Positions 28,267-35,616 of a stretch of 64,000 bases of DNA are shown here, piece by piece; position 1 is the first letter of the stretch; each line of letters opens with the position of its first letter. This DNA comes from Rhabdaerophilum sp. SD176 (lineage in GTDB: Bacteria; Pseudomonadota; Alphaproteobacteria; Rhizobiales; Beijerinckiaceae). The notes beneath the pieces are model-generated. The model saw only the letters and a list, made by a program, of their open reading frames with translations. It was not told the DNA's origin and made no database searches. The stretch is from NCBI RefSeq assembly GCF_030143245.1, contig NZ_JARJNS010000005.1, positions 124,001 to 188,000 of the forward strand. Direction: 5' to 3'. The position numbers and the translations under genes are program-made.

Positions 28267-28428
28267 CCGGAATCCTCTGGCAGCGATGCGTTGACGCAGT
28301 GCAACATTAACCCAACTTCGCGCTTGCACTTCACGAAGGCACAAGCGAGTGTGCAATATCTGTGCCGATCACGAAGGCGGGCCGATTCGACGCGCCGCAC
28401 GACAGGGACAGGCAGGCGGTAGAGCGGG

Positions 28429-29967
28429 ATGTCGATCAGTCAAAAACTGATGATGCGCCAGAGCCAGTCTCTGGTCATGACGCCGCAGCTGCTGCAGGCG
28501 ATCAAGCTCCTGCAATTCTCTACCGTCGAGCTGCAGGATTATGTCGAGGCTGAACTCGAGAAGAACCCGCTGCTCGAACGGGATGCCCGGGCCGACGAGG
28601 CGCCGATCAGCCAGGAGGAGCGGCCGGATTCGACCGCCACCACGGCCGAGCCCGGAGACTGGGCCCGCGAGGACCTGCCCGCCGACCGCGCCACGCTGGA
28701 GCGCGAGACCGGAACCGATTTCGAGAACGCCTTCCCGGACGAGGCGGTGCCCGACCAGGCCTTGCCCCAGCCGGATTCCCCCTTCTGGAATCTCTCCGGT
28801 GGCAGCGGGAAGGGGGCATCGCTGGATGATGATGATCACAATCTCGAGGCGTATTGCGCCAGCGCAACGACCTTGCACCAGCATCTCGAAAACCAGCTCG
28901 GCTGCACCGACACCGATGATCTGACCCGCGTGATCGCGGCGCAGATGATCGACCAGATCGACCAGACCGGCTATCTGCTCGAATCGCTCGGTGATATCAG
29001 CCAGCGCCTCGGCGTGCCCGAATCGCGCTGCCAGCTGGCGCTGGAAATCGTGCAGGGTTTCGATCCGGTCGGGGTCGGGGCCCGAAATCTGGCCGAATGC
29101 CTCCGGATCCAGCTGCGCGAGAAGGACCGGCTGGACCCCGCCATGGCGGCCTTGGTCGACCATCTCGACCTCCTGGCCAAGCGTGAATTCGGCCAGCTCC
29201 GGCGCGTCTGTGGCGTCGACGAGGAAGATCTGGCGGACATGATCGCCGAGATCCGCCGTCTTGATCCCAAGCCGGGCCTGATCTTCGGCGCCAACCCGGT
29301 GGATCCCGTCACGCCGGATGTGTTTGTCCGCGCGACCCCGGATGGCGGCTGGCAGGTCGATCTGAATTCCGATGCGCTGCCCCGCGTCGTCGCCAACAAG
29401 ACCTTCTATGCCCGCGTGGCCGGCAAGGGTGCCGAGAAGGAAGTGCGGGCCTTTATCGACGAGGCCTGGACCAATGCCAACTGGATCGTCCGCAGCCTCG
29501 AGCAGCGGGCCCGCACCATTCTCAAGGTGGCGAGCGAGATCGTCCGTCAGCAGGATGCGTTCTTCACCTATGGTGTCGCCCATCTCCGGCCGCTCAACCT
29601 GAAGATGATCGCCGATGCCGTGTCCCTGCACGAATCGACCATCAGCCGCGTAACGGCCAACAAGTTCATGTCGACGCCACGTGGCCTGTTCGAGATGAAG
29701 TATTTCTTTACCACGGCGATCGCTTCTTCCGATGGCGGCGCCTCGGTTTCCTCCGAGGCCGTGCGATATCGGATCAAGCAGCTGATCGATCAGGAAGAGG
29801 CGCAGGCCGTGCTCTCCGATGACGCGATCGTCGACAGGCTGCGCGAGATGGGCATCGATATCGCCCGGCGCACCGTGGCCAAGTACCGGGAAGGCCTCGG
29901 CATAGCGTCGTCCTCCGTACGTCGCCGCGAGAAGATGGCCGCCCTGCCGCGCAGCCGCGCCGGCTGA
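28429..29967 (+). CDS. rpoN: RNA polymerase sigma-54 factor
   Basis: Sigma-54 directs transcription of nitrogen-regulated and other -24/-12 promoters. The 512-residue protein has the Gln/Leu-rich region I (residues 1-50), an acidic region II, the core-binding domain (about 125-310), a DNA-binding HTH region and the RpoN box ARRTVAKYRE near residue 482. It is followed by hpf and ptsN, the conserved rpoN neighbourhood. The 162-bp gap after lptB may hold its promoter, but I could not identify convincing boxes. Confidence 0.97.
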   Translation: MSISQKLMMRQSQSLVMTPQLLQAIKLLQFSTVELQDYVEAELEKNPLLERDARADEAPISQEERPDSTATTAEPGDWAREDLPADRATLERETGTDFENAFPDEAVPDQALPQPDSPFWNLSGGSGKGASLDDDDHNLEAYCASATTLHQHLENQLGCTDTDDLTRVIAAQMIDQIDQTGYLLESLGDISQRLGVPESRCQLALEIVQGFDPVGVGARNLAECLRIQLREKDRLDPAMAALVDHLDLLAKREFGQLRRVCGVDEEDLADMIAEIRRLDPKPGLIFGANPVDPVTPDVFVRATPDGGWQVDLNSDALPRVVANKTFYARVAGKGAEKEVRAFIDEAWTNANWIVRSLEQRARTILKVASEIVRQQDAFFTYGVAHLRPLNLKMIADAVSLHESTISRVTANKFMSTPRGLFEMKYFFTTAIASSDGGASVSSEAVRYRIKQLIDQEEAQAVLSDDAIVDRLREMGIDIARRTVAKYREGLGIASSSVRRREKMAALPRSRAG

Positions 29968-30120
29968 ATCCTGCCGAATTTTGCTGCATCCCGCCCGGCT
30001 TGCGGGCAGTGCCCTGTTGCAGGGCAGCACGGGCTGTCGTTGACTTTGCGCGAAGCCCGGACGTAGCCTCTCCTTTCAGAACCAGAGGAGGAATCAGGCG
30101 CAGCATCCCTCACGGAACCC

Positions 30121-30139
30121 TGTGGCCGGCTTGGCCACA
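30121..30139 (+). other. Perfect hairpin in the hpf leader
   Basis: TGTGGCC (30121-30127) pairs with GGCCACA (30133-30139) around GGCTT, about 60 bp before hpf. Upstream, a second small stem GCCCTG-TTG-CAGGGC (30011-30025) lies near the rpoN stop. A TTGACT at 30040-30045 is a possible -35 box for hpf. No T-runs follow, so these are not clear terminators. They may be mRNA-stability or leader elements. Confidence 0.35.
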
Positions 30140-30198
30140 TCGCACCCGAATCGGCCTCCCTCTCCCGGGTGGCCAGGCTCTTATTTGAGGTCTAATCC

Positions 30199-30771
30199 AT
30201 GGCGATACGTGTTTCCGGCAAGAATATCGATCTCGGTGATGTGCTCAGGGCACAGGCAGAGACTCGGCTCAACGATGCGGTGCGCAAATATGTCGATGCC
30301 GGCTATTCGGGTCATGTCACCGTCGCGAAGGACGGGATCGGCTTCAAGACCGAATGTGCAGTCCATTTCGATCACGGCCCGGTCATGCATGTCACGGGCG
30401 AGGCCACGGATGCCTATCAGAGCGTCGGAATCGCGGTGGAGCGGATTGCCAAGCAGCTTCGCCGCTTCAAGCGCAAGCGCGACCGGCACGGCACCGACCG
30501 CCTCAACGCGGCGGATTTTGCCGGGATGCCGGCTCCGATGGTCAATGGCCATGATGATGCCGAGGATGACGTGATCGAAGTCACCGGTGGCGGCGCGGCC
30601 ATCATCGCCGAGCCTCTGGCCGGCGCGATGCGGCTCTCGATCACCGGTGCCGTTGCCGCCTTCGAAAAGGGAACGGCGCCAGTCCTCGTCTTCCGCAATG
30701 CCGGCACCGAGCGGATCAACGTGCTGTACCGGCGCGAGGACGGGCATTACGGCTGGGTTGATATCGGTTGA
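30199..30771 (+). CDS. hpf: Ribosome hibernation promoting factor, long form
   Basis: The 190-residue protein combines the S30AE/YfiA domain (about 1-105) with the C-terminal dimerisation domain of long HPF (about 135-190, ending NVLYRREDGHYGWVDIG). The long form drives direct 100S ribosome dimer formation in stationary phase. It is encoded between rpoN and ptsN, as in most alphaproteobacteria. The ATG at 30199 follows TTGAGGTC. Confidence 0.94.
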   Translation: MAIRVSGKNIDLGDVLRAQAETRLNDAVRKYVDAGYSGHVTVAKDGIGFKTECAVHFDHGPVMHVTGEATDAYQSVGIAVERIAKQLRRFKRKRDRHGTDRLNAADFAGMPAPMVNGHDDAEDDVIEVTGGGAAIIAEPLAGAMRLSITGAVAAFEKGTAPVLVFRNAGTERINVLYRREDGHYGWVDIG

Positions 30772-30841
30772 ACTTGCCCCGCCGGGGCCAGGGTCGAGTT
30801 GGCTCTGGCCTTCCGGCACGCATTCTGCTTAGAGGGTGCCC

Positions 30842-31306
30842 ATGACGATCACCTCTCTGATCACGCCCGAATCGGTGCTGGCCGGCCTCAAGGGGAACGG
30901 CAAGAAGCAGATCCTCCAGGATCTTGCCGGCCATATCGCGCGCGTGGCCGGCCTGAACGAGCGCCTCGTCTTCGAGACGCTGCTCCAGCGTGAGCGGCTG
31001 GGCACGACGGCGATCGGACAGGGCATTGCCATTCCGCATGGCCGCATGGCCGGCCTCGGCCGGCTGGTCGGGTTCTTCGCCCAGCTCGCACGGCCGGTCG
31101 ATTTCGAGGCTTTGGACGGTGAGCCGGTGGATCTCGTCTTCGTGCTTCTTGCACCCGAAGATGCCGGCGCGGACCATCTCCAGGCGCTGGCGCGGATTGC
31201 CCGGCTGTTCCGGGCGCCCGGCGTGCCGCAGAAACTGCGACAGACCGATGATGCTGCGGCGATCTATGCGATCCTGACCTCCGAGACGACGTCCCGCGCC
31301 GCCTGA
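30842..31306 (+). CDS. ptsN: PTS IIA-like nitrogen-regulatory protein (EIIA-Ntr)
   Basis: PtsN is the terminal phospho-acceptor of the PTS-Ntr chain that links nitrogen status to potassium uptake, PHB metabolism and sensor kinases. The 154-residue sequence has the phosphorylated histidine in GIAIPHGRM near residue 66. It has the PTS_EIIA_2 fold signature RERLGTTAIGQGIA. The ATG at 30842 has AGAGGG six bases upstream; a GTG two codons earlier is less likely. It ends the rpoN-hpf-ptsN run. Confidence 0.93.
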   Translation: MTITSLITPESVLAGLKGNGKKQILQDLAGHIARVAGLNERLVFETLLQRERLGTTAIGQGIAIPHGRMAGLGRLVGFFAQLARPVDFEALDGEPVDLVFVLLAPEDAGADHLQALARIARLFRAPGVPQKLRQTDDAAAIYAILTSETTSRAA

Positions 31307-31380
31307 GCGTGGCCTCGATAGGGCATCGGCCCCGGAGCACGCGCCGAAGCCGGCCTCGCCGGTGGTTCAGGTCTCCACCG

Positions 31381-31399
31381 GCCCCTGATCGTCAGGGGC
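31381..31399. terminator. Hairpin between convergent ptsN and UPF0114 gene
   Basis: GCCCCTGA-TCG-TCAGGGGC is a perfect 8-bp stem that overlaps the stop codon of the minus-strand gene. It lies in the convergent gap together with a GC-rich GCCGGCCTCGCCGG stem. The following CTCTTGGCTT is only weakly T-rich, so termination efficiency is doubtful. Confidence 0.4.
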
Positions 31400-31895
31400 T
31401 CTTGGCTTCGCCGGAGATCTTGTCGGTCAGCGCCATCAGCAGGCCCGAACCCACGAAGACCATGTGGATGACCACGAGCCAGATCAGGTCGCGGTCGCTG
31501 ATGTTCTTCACATTCATGAAGGCCTTGAGCACCTGGATCCCGGAAATCGCCACGATCGACGACAGGAGCTTGAGTTTCAGTCCCGAGAAATCGATCTTGC
31601 CCATCCATTCCGGCCAGTCCTTCGCATCATCAACCTCGATCTTGGACACGAAATTCTCGTAGCCCGAGAAAATGACGATGATGATCAGCGATCCGGTCAG
31701 CGTCAGGTCGACCAGCGCAAGAACGCCCAGAATGACATCGGATTCGGTTGCGCTCAGGGCGTGAACGACGAAATGCACCGTCTCCTGGCCGGCCTTGAGC
31801 AGCAGCACGCAGAGCGAGACGACAAGCATCACGTAGAAAGGCGCCAGCAGCCAGCGGCTCCGGAAAAGGAATTGTTCGAGCACACGTTCGATCAT
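31392..31895 (-). CDS. UPF0114/YqhA-family membrane protein (TIGR00645)
   Basis: The 167-residue inner-membrane protein has four predicted helices (about residues 13-35, 53-77, 108-127 and 135-158). Its start, MIERVLEQFLFRSRWLLAPFY, is characteristic of the YqhA/UPF0114 family. Members have been linked to ion channel-like or transport functions, without firm assignment. It is convergent with ptsN and lies 82 bp from the msrA stop, transcribed in the same direction. Confidence 0.8.
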   Translation of the reverse strand: MIERVLEQFLFRSRWLLAPFYVMLVVSLCVLLLKAGQETVHFVVHALSATESDVILGVLALVDLTLTGSLIIIVIFSGYENFVSKIEVDDAKDWPEWMGKIDFSGLKLKLLSSIVAISGIQVLKAFMNVKNISDRDLIWLVVIHMVFVGSGLLMALTDKISGEAKSP

Positions 31896-31977
31896 GGGGG
31901 CACCTGGCCGGGAAAAGACAGGCAGCCCTTAGCATCCGGCGCGGCCGATGAGAAGCGGCATGCCTGTTCCGGCAGGC

Positions 31978-32634
31978 TCACCCTGCAGCTTGAGCCAGTC
32001 CGATTGGGCAGGACACGCCGGTGCCGCCGAGGCCGCAATAGCCGGCCGGGTTCTTGGCCAGGTATTGCTGGTGATATTCTTCGGCGAAATAGAACGGCCC
32101 CGCCTCGCGGATCTCGGTCGTGATCCGGCCGTAGCCGCGGGCATCCAGCGCCGTCTGGAATGCGGCCATCGAGGCTTCCGCTGCCTGTCTTTGGGCCGGA
32201 CTGGCCACATAGATCCCGGAACGGTATTGCGTGCCGATATCATTGCCCTGCCGCATGCCCTGGGTGGGGTCATGATTCTCCCAGAACGTCTTCAGGAGCA
32301 TGTCGTAGCTGATCTGAGCCGGATCATGGACCACGAGAACCACCTCGTTATGGCCGGTCAGGCCGGAACAGACCTCTTCATAGGTCGGGTTCGGCGTGTA
32401 GCCGGCGGCATAGCCGACCGCGGTTGTCCAGATGCCGGCACCGAGCTGCCAGAACTTGCGTTCCGCGCCCCAGAAGCAGCCCAGCCCGAAAATGGCCGTT
32501 TCCAGACCCTCGGGATAGGGTCCCTTGAGCGGGTGGCCCAGCACATGGTGCCGGCTGGCGGTGGCGATCGGAGCCTCCCGACCCGGCAGGGCGGTGGCGG
32601 CGCTCGGCATTTCGGATTTCTTGCGGAAAAACAT
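31978..32634 (-). CDS. msrA: Peptide-methionine (S)-S-oxide reductase MsrA
   Basis: MsrA reduces methionine-S-sulfoxide in proteins and free amino acid. The catalytic cysteine is in [14 protein letters not shown] near residue 54. The recycling cysteines are in the C-terminal [12 protein letters not shown]. The family motif [17 protein letters not shown] is present. The 218-residue length includes an N-terminal extension of about 45 residues usual for this MsrA type. The start at 32634 follows AAGGGA. The frame stays open upstream through the tRNA-Ser repeat region, but that extension is not MsrA. Confidence 0.93.
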   Translation of the reverse strand: MFFRKKSEMPSAATALPGREAPIATASRHHVLGHPLKGPYPEGLETAIFGLGCFWGAERKFWQLGAGIWTTAVGYAAGYTPNPTYEEVCSGLTGHNEVVLVVHDPAQISYDMLLKTFWENHDPTQGMRQGNDIGTQYRSGIYVASPAQRQAAEASMAAFQTALDARGYGRITTEIREAGPFYFAEEYHQQYLAKNPAGYCGLGGTGVSCPIGLAQAAG

Positions 32635-32739
32635 CGGATTTCCCTTTCGCTGGCTTGTTGCAAGCTGGGGCCTCGCATGCAGCCGTGCAACCCCTGTCAA
32701 CCAAACGTGAAACCATCGCGAGCATGCGCTTCGCAAGCC

Positions 32740-32768
32740 TTGCATTTTCCGCCGCACCCCGCCATAAG
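32740..32768 (+). promoter_or_regulatory. Candidate sigma-70 promoter for the tRNA-Ser locus
   Basis: TTGCAT (32740-32745), a 17-bp spacer and CATAAG (32763-32768) form a reasonable promoter on the plus strand. Initiation would be near 32775. That is about 48 bp before the first tRNA-like half repeat and 240 bp before the intact tRNA. If this is the promoter, the repeats are part of the tRNA precursor. Confidence 0.35.
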
Positions 32769-32822
32769 GCCGGGCTTGCGTCGCCCAGCGGCGTGATACC
32801 CGCGCCTTCCCGGCGCGCGTAC

Positions 32823-32852
32823 GGACAGGTGGCCGAGTGGTTGAAGGCGCAC
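32823..32852 (+). pseudogene. tRNA-Ser 5' part, first extra copy
   Basis: These 30 nt are identical to positions 1-30 of the downstream tRNA-Ser(GGA): acceptor 5' strand GGACAGG, the D-arm and the first bases of the anticodon stem. No anticodon loop, T-arm or acceptor 3' strand follows. Four bases GTCC at 32875-32878, directly after the palindrome, could pair with GGAC to give a short closing stem. Confidence 0.85.
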
Positions 32853-32854
32853 CA

Positions 32855-32874
32855 GCGATGCCCGAGGGCATCGC
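32855..32874. repeat. Palindrome in the first repeat unit
   Basis: GCGATGCCC and GGGCATCGC form a perfect 9-bp inverted repeat around GA, at the place where the anticodon arm would begin. The equivalent sequence in unit 2 differs only at the two centre bases. Confidence 0.85.
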
Positions 32875-32918
32875 GTCCGAAGCAAAGGAAATTGCGTGCG
32901 CCTTTCCGGCGCGCGTAC

Positions 32919-32948
32919 GGACAGGTGGCCGAGTGGTTGAAGGCGCAC
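32919..32948 (+). pseudogene. tRNA-Ser 5' part, second extra copy
   Basis: This is a second exact copy of tRNA-Ser positions 1-30, exactly 96 bp after the first and 96 bp before the intact gene. It is followed by the second palindrome and by GTCC at 32971-32974. It cannot encode a functional tRNA by itself. Confidence 0.85.
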
Positions 32949-32950
32949 CA

Positions 32951-32970
32951 GCGATGCCCCGGGGCATCGC
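32951..32970. repeat. Palindrome in the second repeat unit
   Basis: GCGATGCCCC and GGGGCATCGC form a perfect 20-bp palindrome. Relative to unit 1, GA at the centre has become CG, which keeps or lengthens the stem. Confidence 0.85.
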
Positions 32971-33014
32971 GTCCGAAGCAAAGGAAATTGCGTGCGCCTT
33001 CCCGGCGCGCGTAC

Positions 33015-33104
33015 GGACAGGTGGCCGAGTGGTTGAAGGCGCACGCCTGGAACGCGTGTATAGGGGCAACTCTATCGAGGGTTCGAATCCCTCCCTGTCC
33101 GCCA
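33015..33104 (+). tRNA. tRNA-Ser (anticodon GGA)
   Basis: A full 90-nt class II tRNA is present. The acceptor stem is GGACAGG/CCTGTCC with discriminator G and encoded CCA (33102-33104). The anticodon stem CACGC/GCGTG encloses loop CTGGAAC with anticodon GGA, which reads UCC and UCU. A long variable arm and the T-arm GAGGG-TTCGAAT-CCCTC complete it. It lies between msrA (divergent) and a convergent CPBP-protease gene. Its 5' 30 nt are the source of the upstream repeats. Confidence 0.96.
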
Positions 33105-33134
33105 TCATTCATAAAATTGGGAAATTGCGCGCAG

Positions 33135-34007
33135 CTAAGAAGCGCTGCGTTTCCAGCTCGGCGGCACGATCCGCCCGCGCTTGATCGCCATGAACAGCAG
33201 CACAAGGCCCGTTATGGTGCAGAACGCGAAGGCAAGGACCGACGATTCCAGCCCGAAACTGCCTCCGGTCAAGACTTCCGGCCCGCGGATGTTGGAGCGG
33301 ATCAATCCCGGCTCGGAAATCGAACCGGAAACGATGCCGGAGAAAATGGCTGACTGCGTGTAGTTCCAGGCCATGTGGAAGCCGATGCTGAGCCAAAGTC
33401 GGCGGGTCAGCATAAAGGCGGCGGCAAGCAGGATGCCCGCTTCAATGCTGATGTAGATTGCGCCGGTTATCGTGCCAGCCGGGTTTGCCAGGTGCACAAA
33501 TCCGAACACGAGCGCAGAAACAGCGAGCGAGATCCAGCTGCCAGCCATGTCTTCGACCGAGCGGAAGAGAATACCACGAAAGAAAAGTTCCTCGAAAAAT
33601 CCGGAACTCAGCGCCATCGCGATTGCAGGAATCACGAAGGTCCAGGGGTTCAGACCGTCGATGCGGTACATCCCGAGCGCCATCAAGACGAGAATACAAG
33701 CGGTGTAGAGCCCGGCGCCGATCAACATTCCCGTTCCCCATTCCCGGCCTGCGCCTGAAAGGGAAAGCTCGCTCAGCGGGCGCCGCTCGATGAAACGGGT
33801 CCAGCCGGCATAGAAGGCGATCGCCGCGCTCGCCATACCCATCACAGCCGCAATCGCTTTCAGCGGGTCTCCCTTGAAATAGGCCATGAAGCCACTGCTG
33901 AGGCCCATCATGACAAAGATCGGGCCGCCGAGCAGCAAGAGACGGGCGAGCGGGGATTGCAGGATACGCAACCAGAGAGGCCGGTCGATGTTTTCTGCTC
34001 CGGACAT
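33135..34007 (-). CDS. CPBP-family intramembrane glutamic endopeptidase
   Basis: The 290-residue membrane protein has about eight hydrophobic segments. It carries the CPBP (Abi/CAAX-like) motifs: FFEELFFRG (EExxxR, about residues 142-150), FGFVHLANP and GFHMAWNYTQ with the conserved histidines. Family members are membrane proteases or bacteriocin self-immunity proteins; the substrate is unknown. GC content is roughly 58%, lower than nearby genes, and it sits next to the tRNA-Ser gene, which fits acquisition by transfer. It ends 30 bp from the tRNA, in convergent orientation. Confidence 0.8.
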   Translation of the reverse strand: MSGAENIDRPLWLRILQSPLARLLLLGGPIFVMMGLSSGFMAYFKGDPLKAIAAVMGMASAAIAFYAGWTRFIERRPLSELSLSGAGREWGTGMLIGAGLYTACILVLMALGMYRIDGLNPWTFVIPAIAMALSSGFFEELFFRGILFRSVEDMAGSWISLAVSALVFGFVHLANPAGTITGAIYISIEAGILLAAAFMLTRRLWLSIGFHMAWNYTQSAIFSGIVSGSISEPGLIRSNIRGPEVLTGGSFGLESSVLAFAFCTITGLVLLFMAIKRGRIVPPSWKRSAS

Positions 34008-34198
34008 GGAGAATTTCCTCGGCGGCGATCTTCAGCGGGTGGCCCTATACTTCATGAAGTGTGTCCGCCAACGCAACCGGAAAGTCCTCGCCGGGCTTCC
34101 GATTCTCCGCCAAAGTCCCGAGCGGGAATGAGGCTGGCAAGCAAGCGGGCGCTTTCCGGGCTTGTTGTTCATCGGGGATCGATGCTTGCCCCAGGCAG

Positions 34199-34226
34199 TT
34201 GAAATTTAACGATTGCACGCTAGAAC
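34199..34226 (+). promoter_or_regulatory. Candidate promoter of nhaA
   Basis: TTGAAA (34199-34204), a 16-bp spacer and TAGAAC (34221-34226) lie 80 bp upstream of the nhaA start. The divergent gap 34008-34305 holds no gene. It also contains a perfect palindrome ACTTCATGAAGT at 34049-34060, nearer the CPBP gene, which could be an operator for that gene. Confidence 0.4.
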
Positions 34227-34305
34227 CCGTCCCGGGTGCATTGTCCGGGCGTCGGGCAGGCAGGGTTTACGGAGGTCGGGCCGCCTTCGCAGGGAACCCG
34301 TATCC

Positions 34306-35469
34306 ATGCGCCAGCCTTTCGCCATCCGTCATTTCCTGAAGAGTGAAGCCGCAGGCGGCATCATCCTGATGGGTGTTGCCTTCCTTGCCATCGTCATCGC
34401 GAATTCTCCCCTTGCGCCGGTCTATTTCTCGACCCTCGGCCGCTACATTGGCGGGCTGTCGGTCCTGCACTGGATCAACGACGCGCTGATGGCGGTGTTT
34501 TTCCTGCTGGTCGGGCTGGAAATCAAACGCGAGTTTCTTGTCGGCCAGCTCTCGACCTGGCCAAGCCGCGCCTTGCCCGGTCTCGCGGCCTTGGGCGGCA
34601 TGGTGGTCCCCGGGCTGATCTACGTGGCGTTCAATGTCCAATCGCCGGAAACATTGCGCGGCTGGGCCATCCCGGCGGCGACCGACATTGCCTTCGCCCT
34701 CGGCGTGCTTTCGCTGCTGGGATCGCGCGTTCCGATTTCACTCAAGGTATTCCTGACCGCGCTGGCCATTCTCGATGACCTCGGCGCCGTCATCATCATC
34801 GCCCTGTTCTATACGGCCAAACTGAACCTGCTCGCCCTGCTGGGCGCGCTGGGCGTGCTTGTGGCGCTCGTGGCCCTCAACCGCTTCGGGCATCGGAAAC
34901 TGCCTGCCTATCTCCTGCTTGGCGGGCTGCTCTGGGCGTTCGTCCTCAAATCGGGCGTCCACGCGACGCTGGCGGGTGTCATGCTCGCCCTGACGATCCC
35001 GCTGACGCCGCCACCGGGTGGGGTTGACGAGGAGGAGCCACCGCTGAACCGGCTTGAACATGCGCTTCATCCCTGGGTCGCATTCCTGATCATTCCGGTC
35101 TTCGGATTTGCCAATGCCGGCGTCTCGCTGGCGGGGGTCGGTCCGTCGGCCCTGCTCGCCTCCGTCCCGCTGGGCATCATGCTTGGGCTGTTTGTCGGCA
35201 AGCAGATCGGCGTGTTCGGCTTCGCCTGGATCGCCATCCGGACCGGTCTTGCCGACCTGCCGGCCAGGGCGACCTGGCTGCAGCTCTACGGCATCTCGCT
35301 CCTCTGCGGGATCGGCTTCACGATGAGCCTTTTCATCGGCCTGCTGGCCTTCCCCGGCTCGCCGGGCTTTCAGGATCAGACCAAGATCGGCGTTCTCGCG
35401 GGTTCGCTCTTGGCGGGAACGATCGGCTGGCTGGTCCTGCGGCTGGCTCCCGCCGACAGGCGAGACTGA
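34306..35469 (+). CDS. nhaA: Na+/H+ antiporter NhaA
   Basis: NhaA exchanges protons for sodium ions across the inner membrane in alkaline or saline conditions. The 387-residue protein has about twelve hydrophobic segments. The ion-binding aspartate pair is in [18 protein letters not shown] near residue 155. [24 protein letters not shown] and [12 protein letters not shown] are further family signatures. I chose ATG 34306 ([18 protein letters not shown]) behind AGGGA. An in-frame start 93 bp upstream adds an Arg-rich segment not expected in NhaA. Confidence 0.95.
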   Translation: MRQPFAIRHFLKSEAAGGIILMGVAFLAIVIANSPLAPVYFSTLGRYIGGLSVLHWINDALMAVFFLLVGLEIKREFLVGQLSTWPSRALPGLAALGGMVVPGLIYVAFNVQSPETLRGWAIPAATDIAFALGVLSLLGSRVPISLKVFLTALAILDDLGAVIIIALFYTAKLNLLALLGALGVLVALVALNRFGHRKLPAYLLLGGLLWAFVLKSGVHATLAGVMLALTIPLTPPPGGVDEEEPPLNRLEHALHPWVAFLIIPVFGFANAGVSLAGVGPSALLASVPLGIMLGLFVGKQIGVFGFAWIAIRTGLADLPARATWLQLYGISLLCGIGFTMSLFIGLLAFPGSPGFQDQTKIGVLAGSLLAGTIGWLVLRLAPADRRD

Positions 35470-35502
35470 GCCGGGCCGGAGCGGTCCGGGAAGGATCCCT
35501 GC

Positions 35503-35530
35503 TTGATCAACTTGCCAATTGTGGCATAAA
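35503..35530 (+). promoter_or_regulatory. Candidate promoter of the L,D-transpeptidase-like gene
   Basis: TTGATC (35503-35508), a 16-bp spacer and CATAAA (35525-35530) lie 87 bp before the start. A small inverted repeat TGCCA-ATTG-TGGCA overlaps the spacer and -10 region. Confidence 0.35.
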
Positions 35531-35616
35531 GCGCCAATCTCAGGCAGAAATGTCGGGTTCAGGCGTGTGTACCGGAGTTTTCTCTGGTCGGAAGGCAGGA
35601 CAGGGGAAATTCCGCG

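Larger units (their letters stand above)
32802..33044 (+). repeat. 96-bp tandem repeats containing the 5' third of tRNA-Ser
   Basis: Two complete 96-bp units (32823-32918 and 32919-33014; 93 of 96 bases identical) lie immediately before the intact tRNA-Ser, which is the third copy of their first 30 nt. Each unit contains acceptor 5' strand plus D-arm (30 nt), then a 45-bp block with a palindrome, then 21 nt that match the sequence directly 5' of the tRNA. The 21-nt segment also occurs before the first unit (32802-32822), giving a 51-45-51-45-51 pattern. Identity with the tRNA stops inside the anticodon stem. The 3' half of the tRNA is not repeated. Confidence 0.95.

Noticed and set aside
30815-30828. 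Sigma-54 promoter-like GG-N10-GC before ptsN
   Set aside because: Spacing fits the -24/-12 pattern, but transcription would start at about the ATG, leaving no room for the ribosome binding site that is clearly used.
32802-33104. CRISPR-like array or integrase attachment site
   Set aside because: Repeats are directly adjacent 96-bp units without variable spacers, and there are no cas genes. Attachment sites duplicate the tRNA 3' end, which is not repeated here, and no integrase is nearby.
31978-33108. A 376-residue minus-strand frame that would extend MsrA through the tRNA-Ser repeats
   Set aside because: The extension is the complement of the tRNA and the 96-bp repeats; 96 is a multiple of three, so the frame stays open. 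A good ribosome binding site and family similarity place the start at 32634.
32837-33184. A 115-residue plus-strand frame with 32-residue repeats across the tRNA-Ser region
   Set aside because: It runs through the tRNA itself and is open only because of the repeat length. There is no ribosome binding site or protein-like composition.
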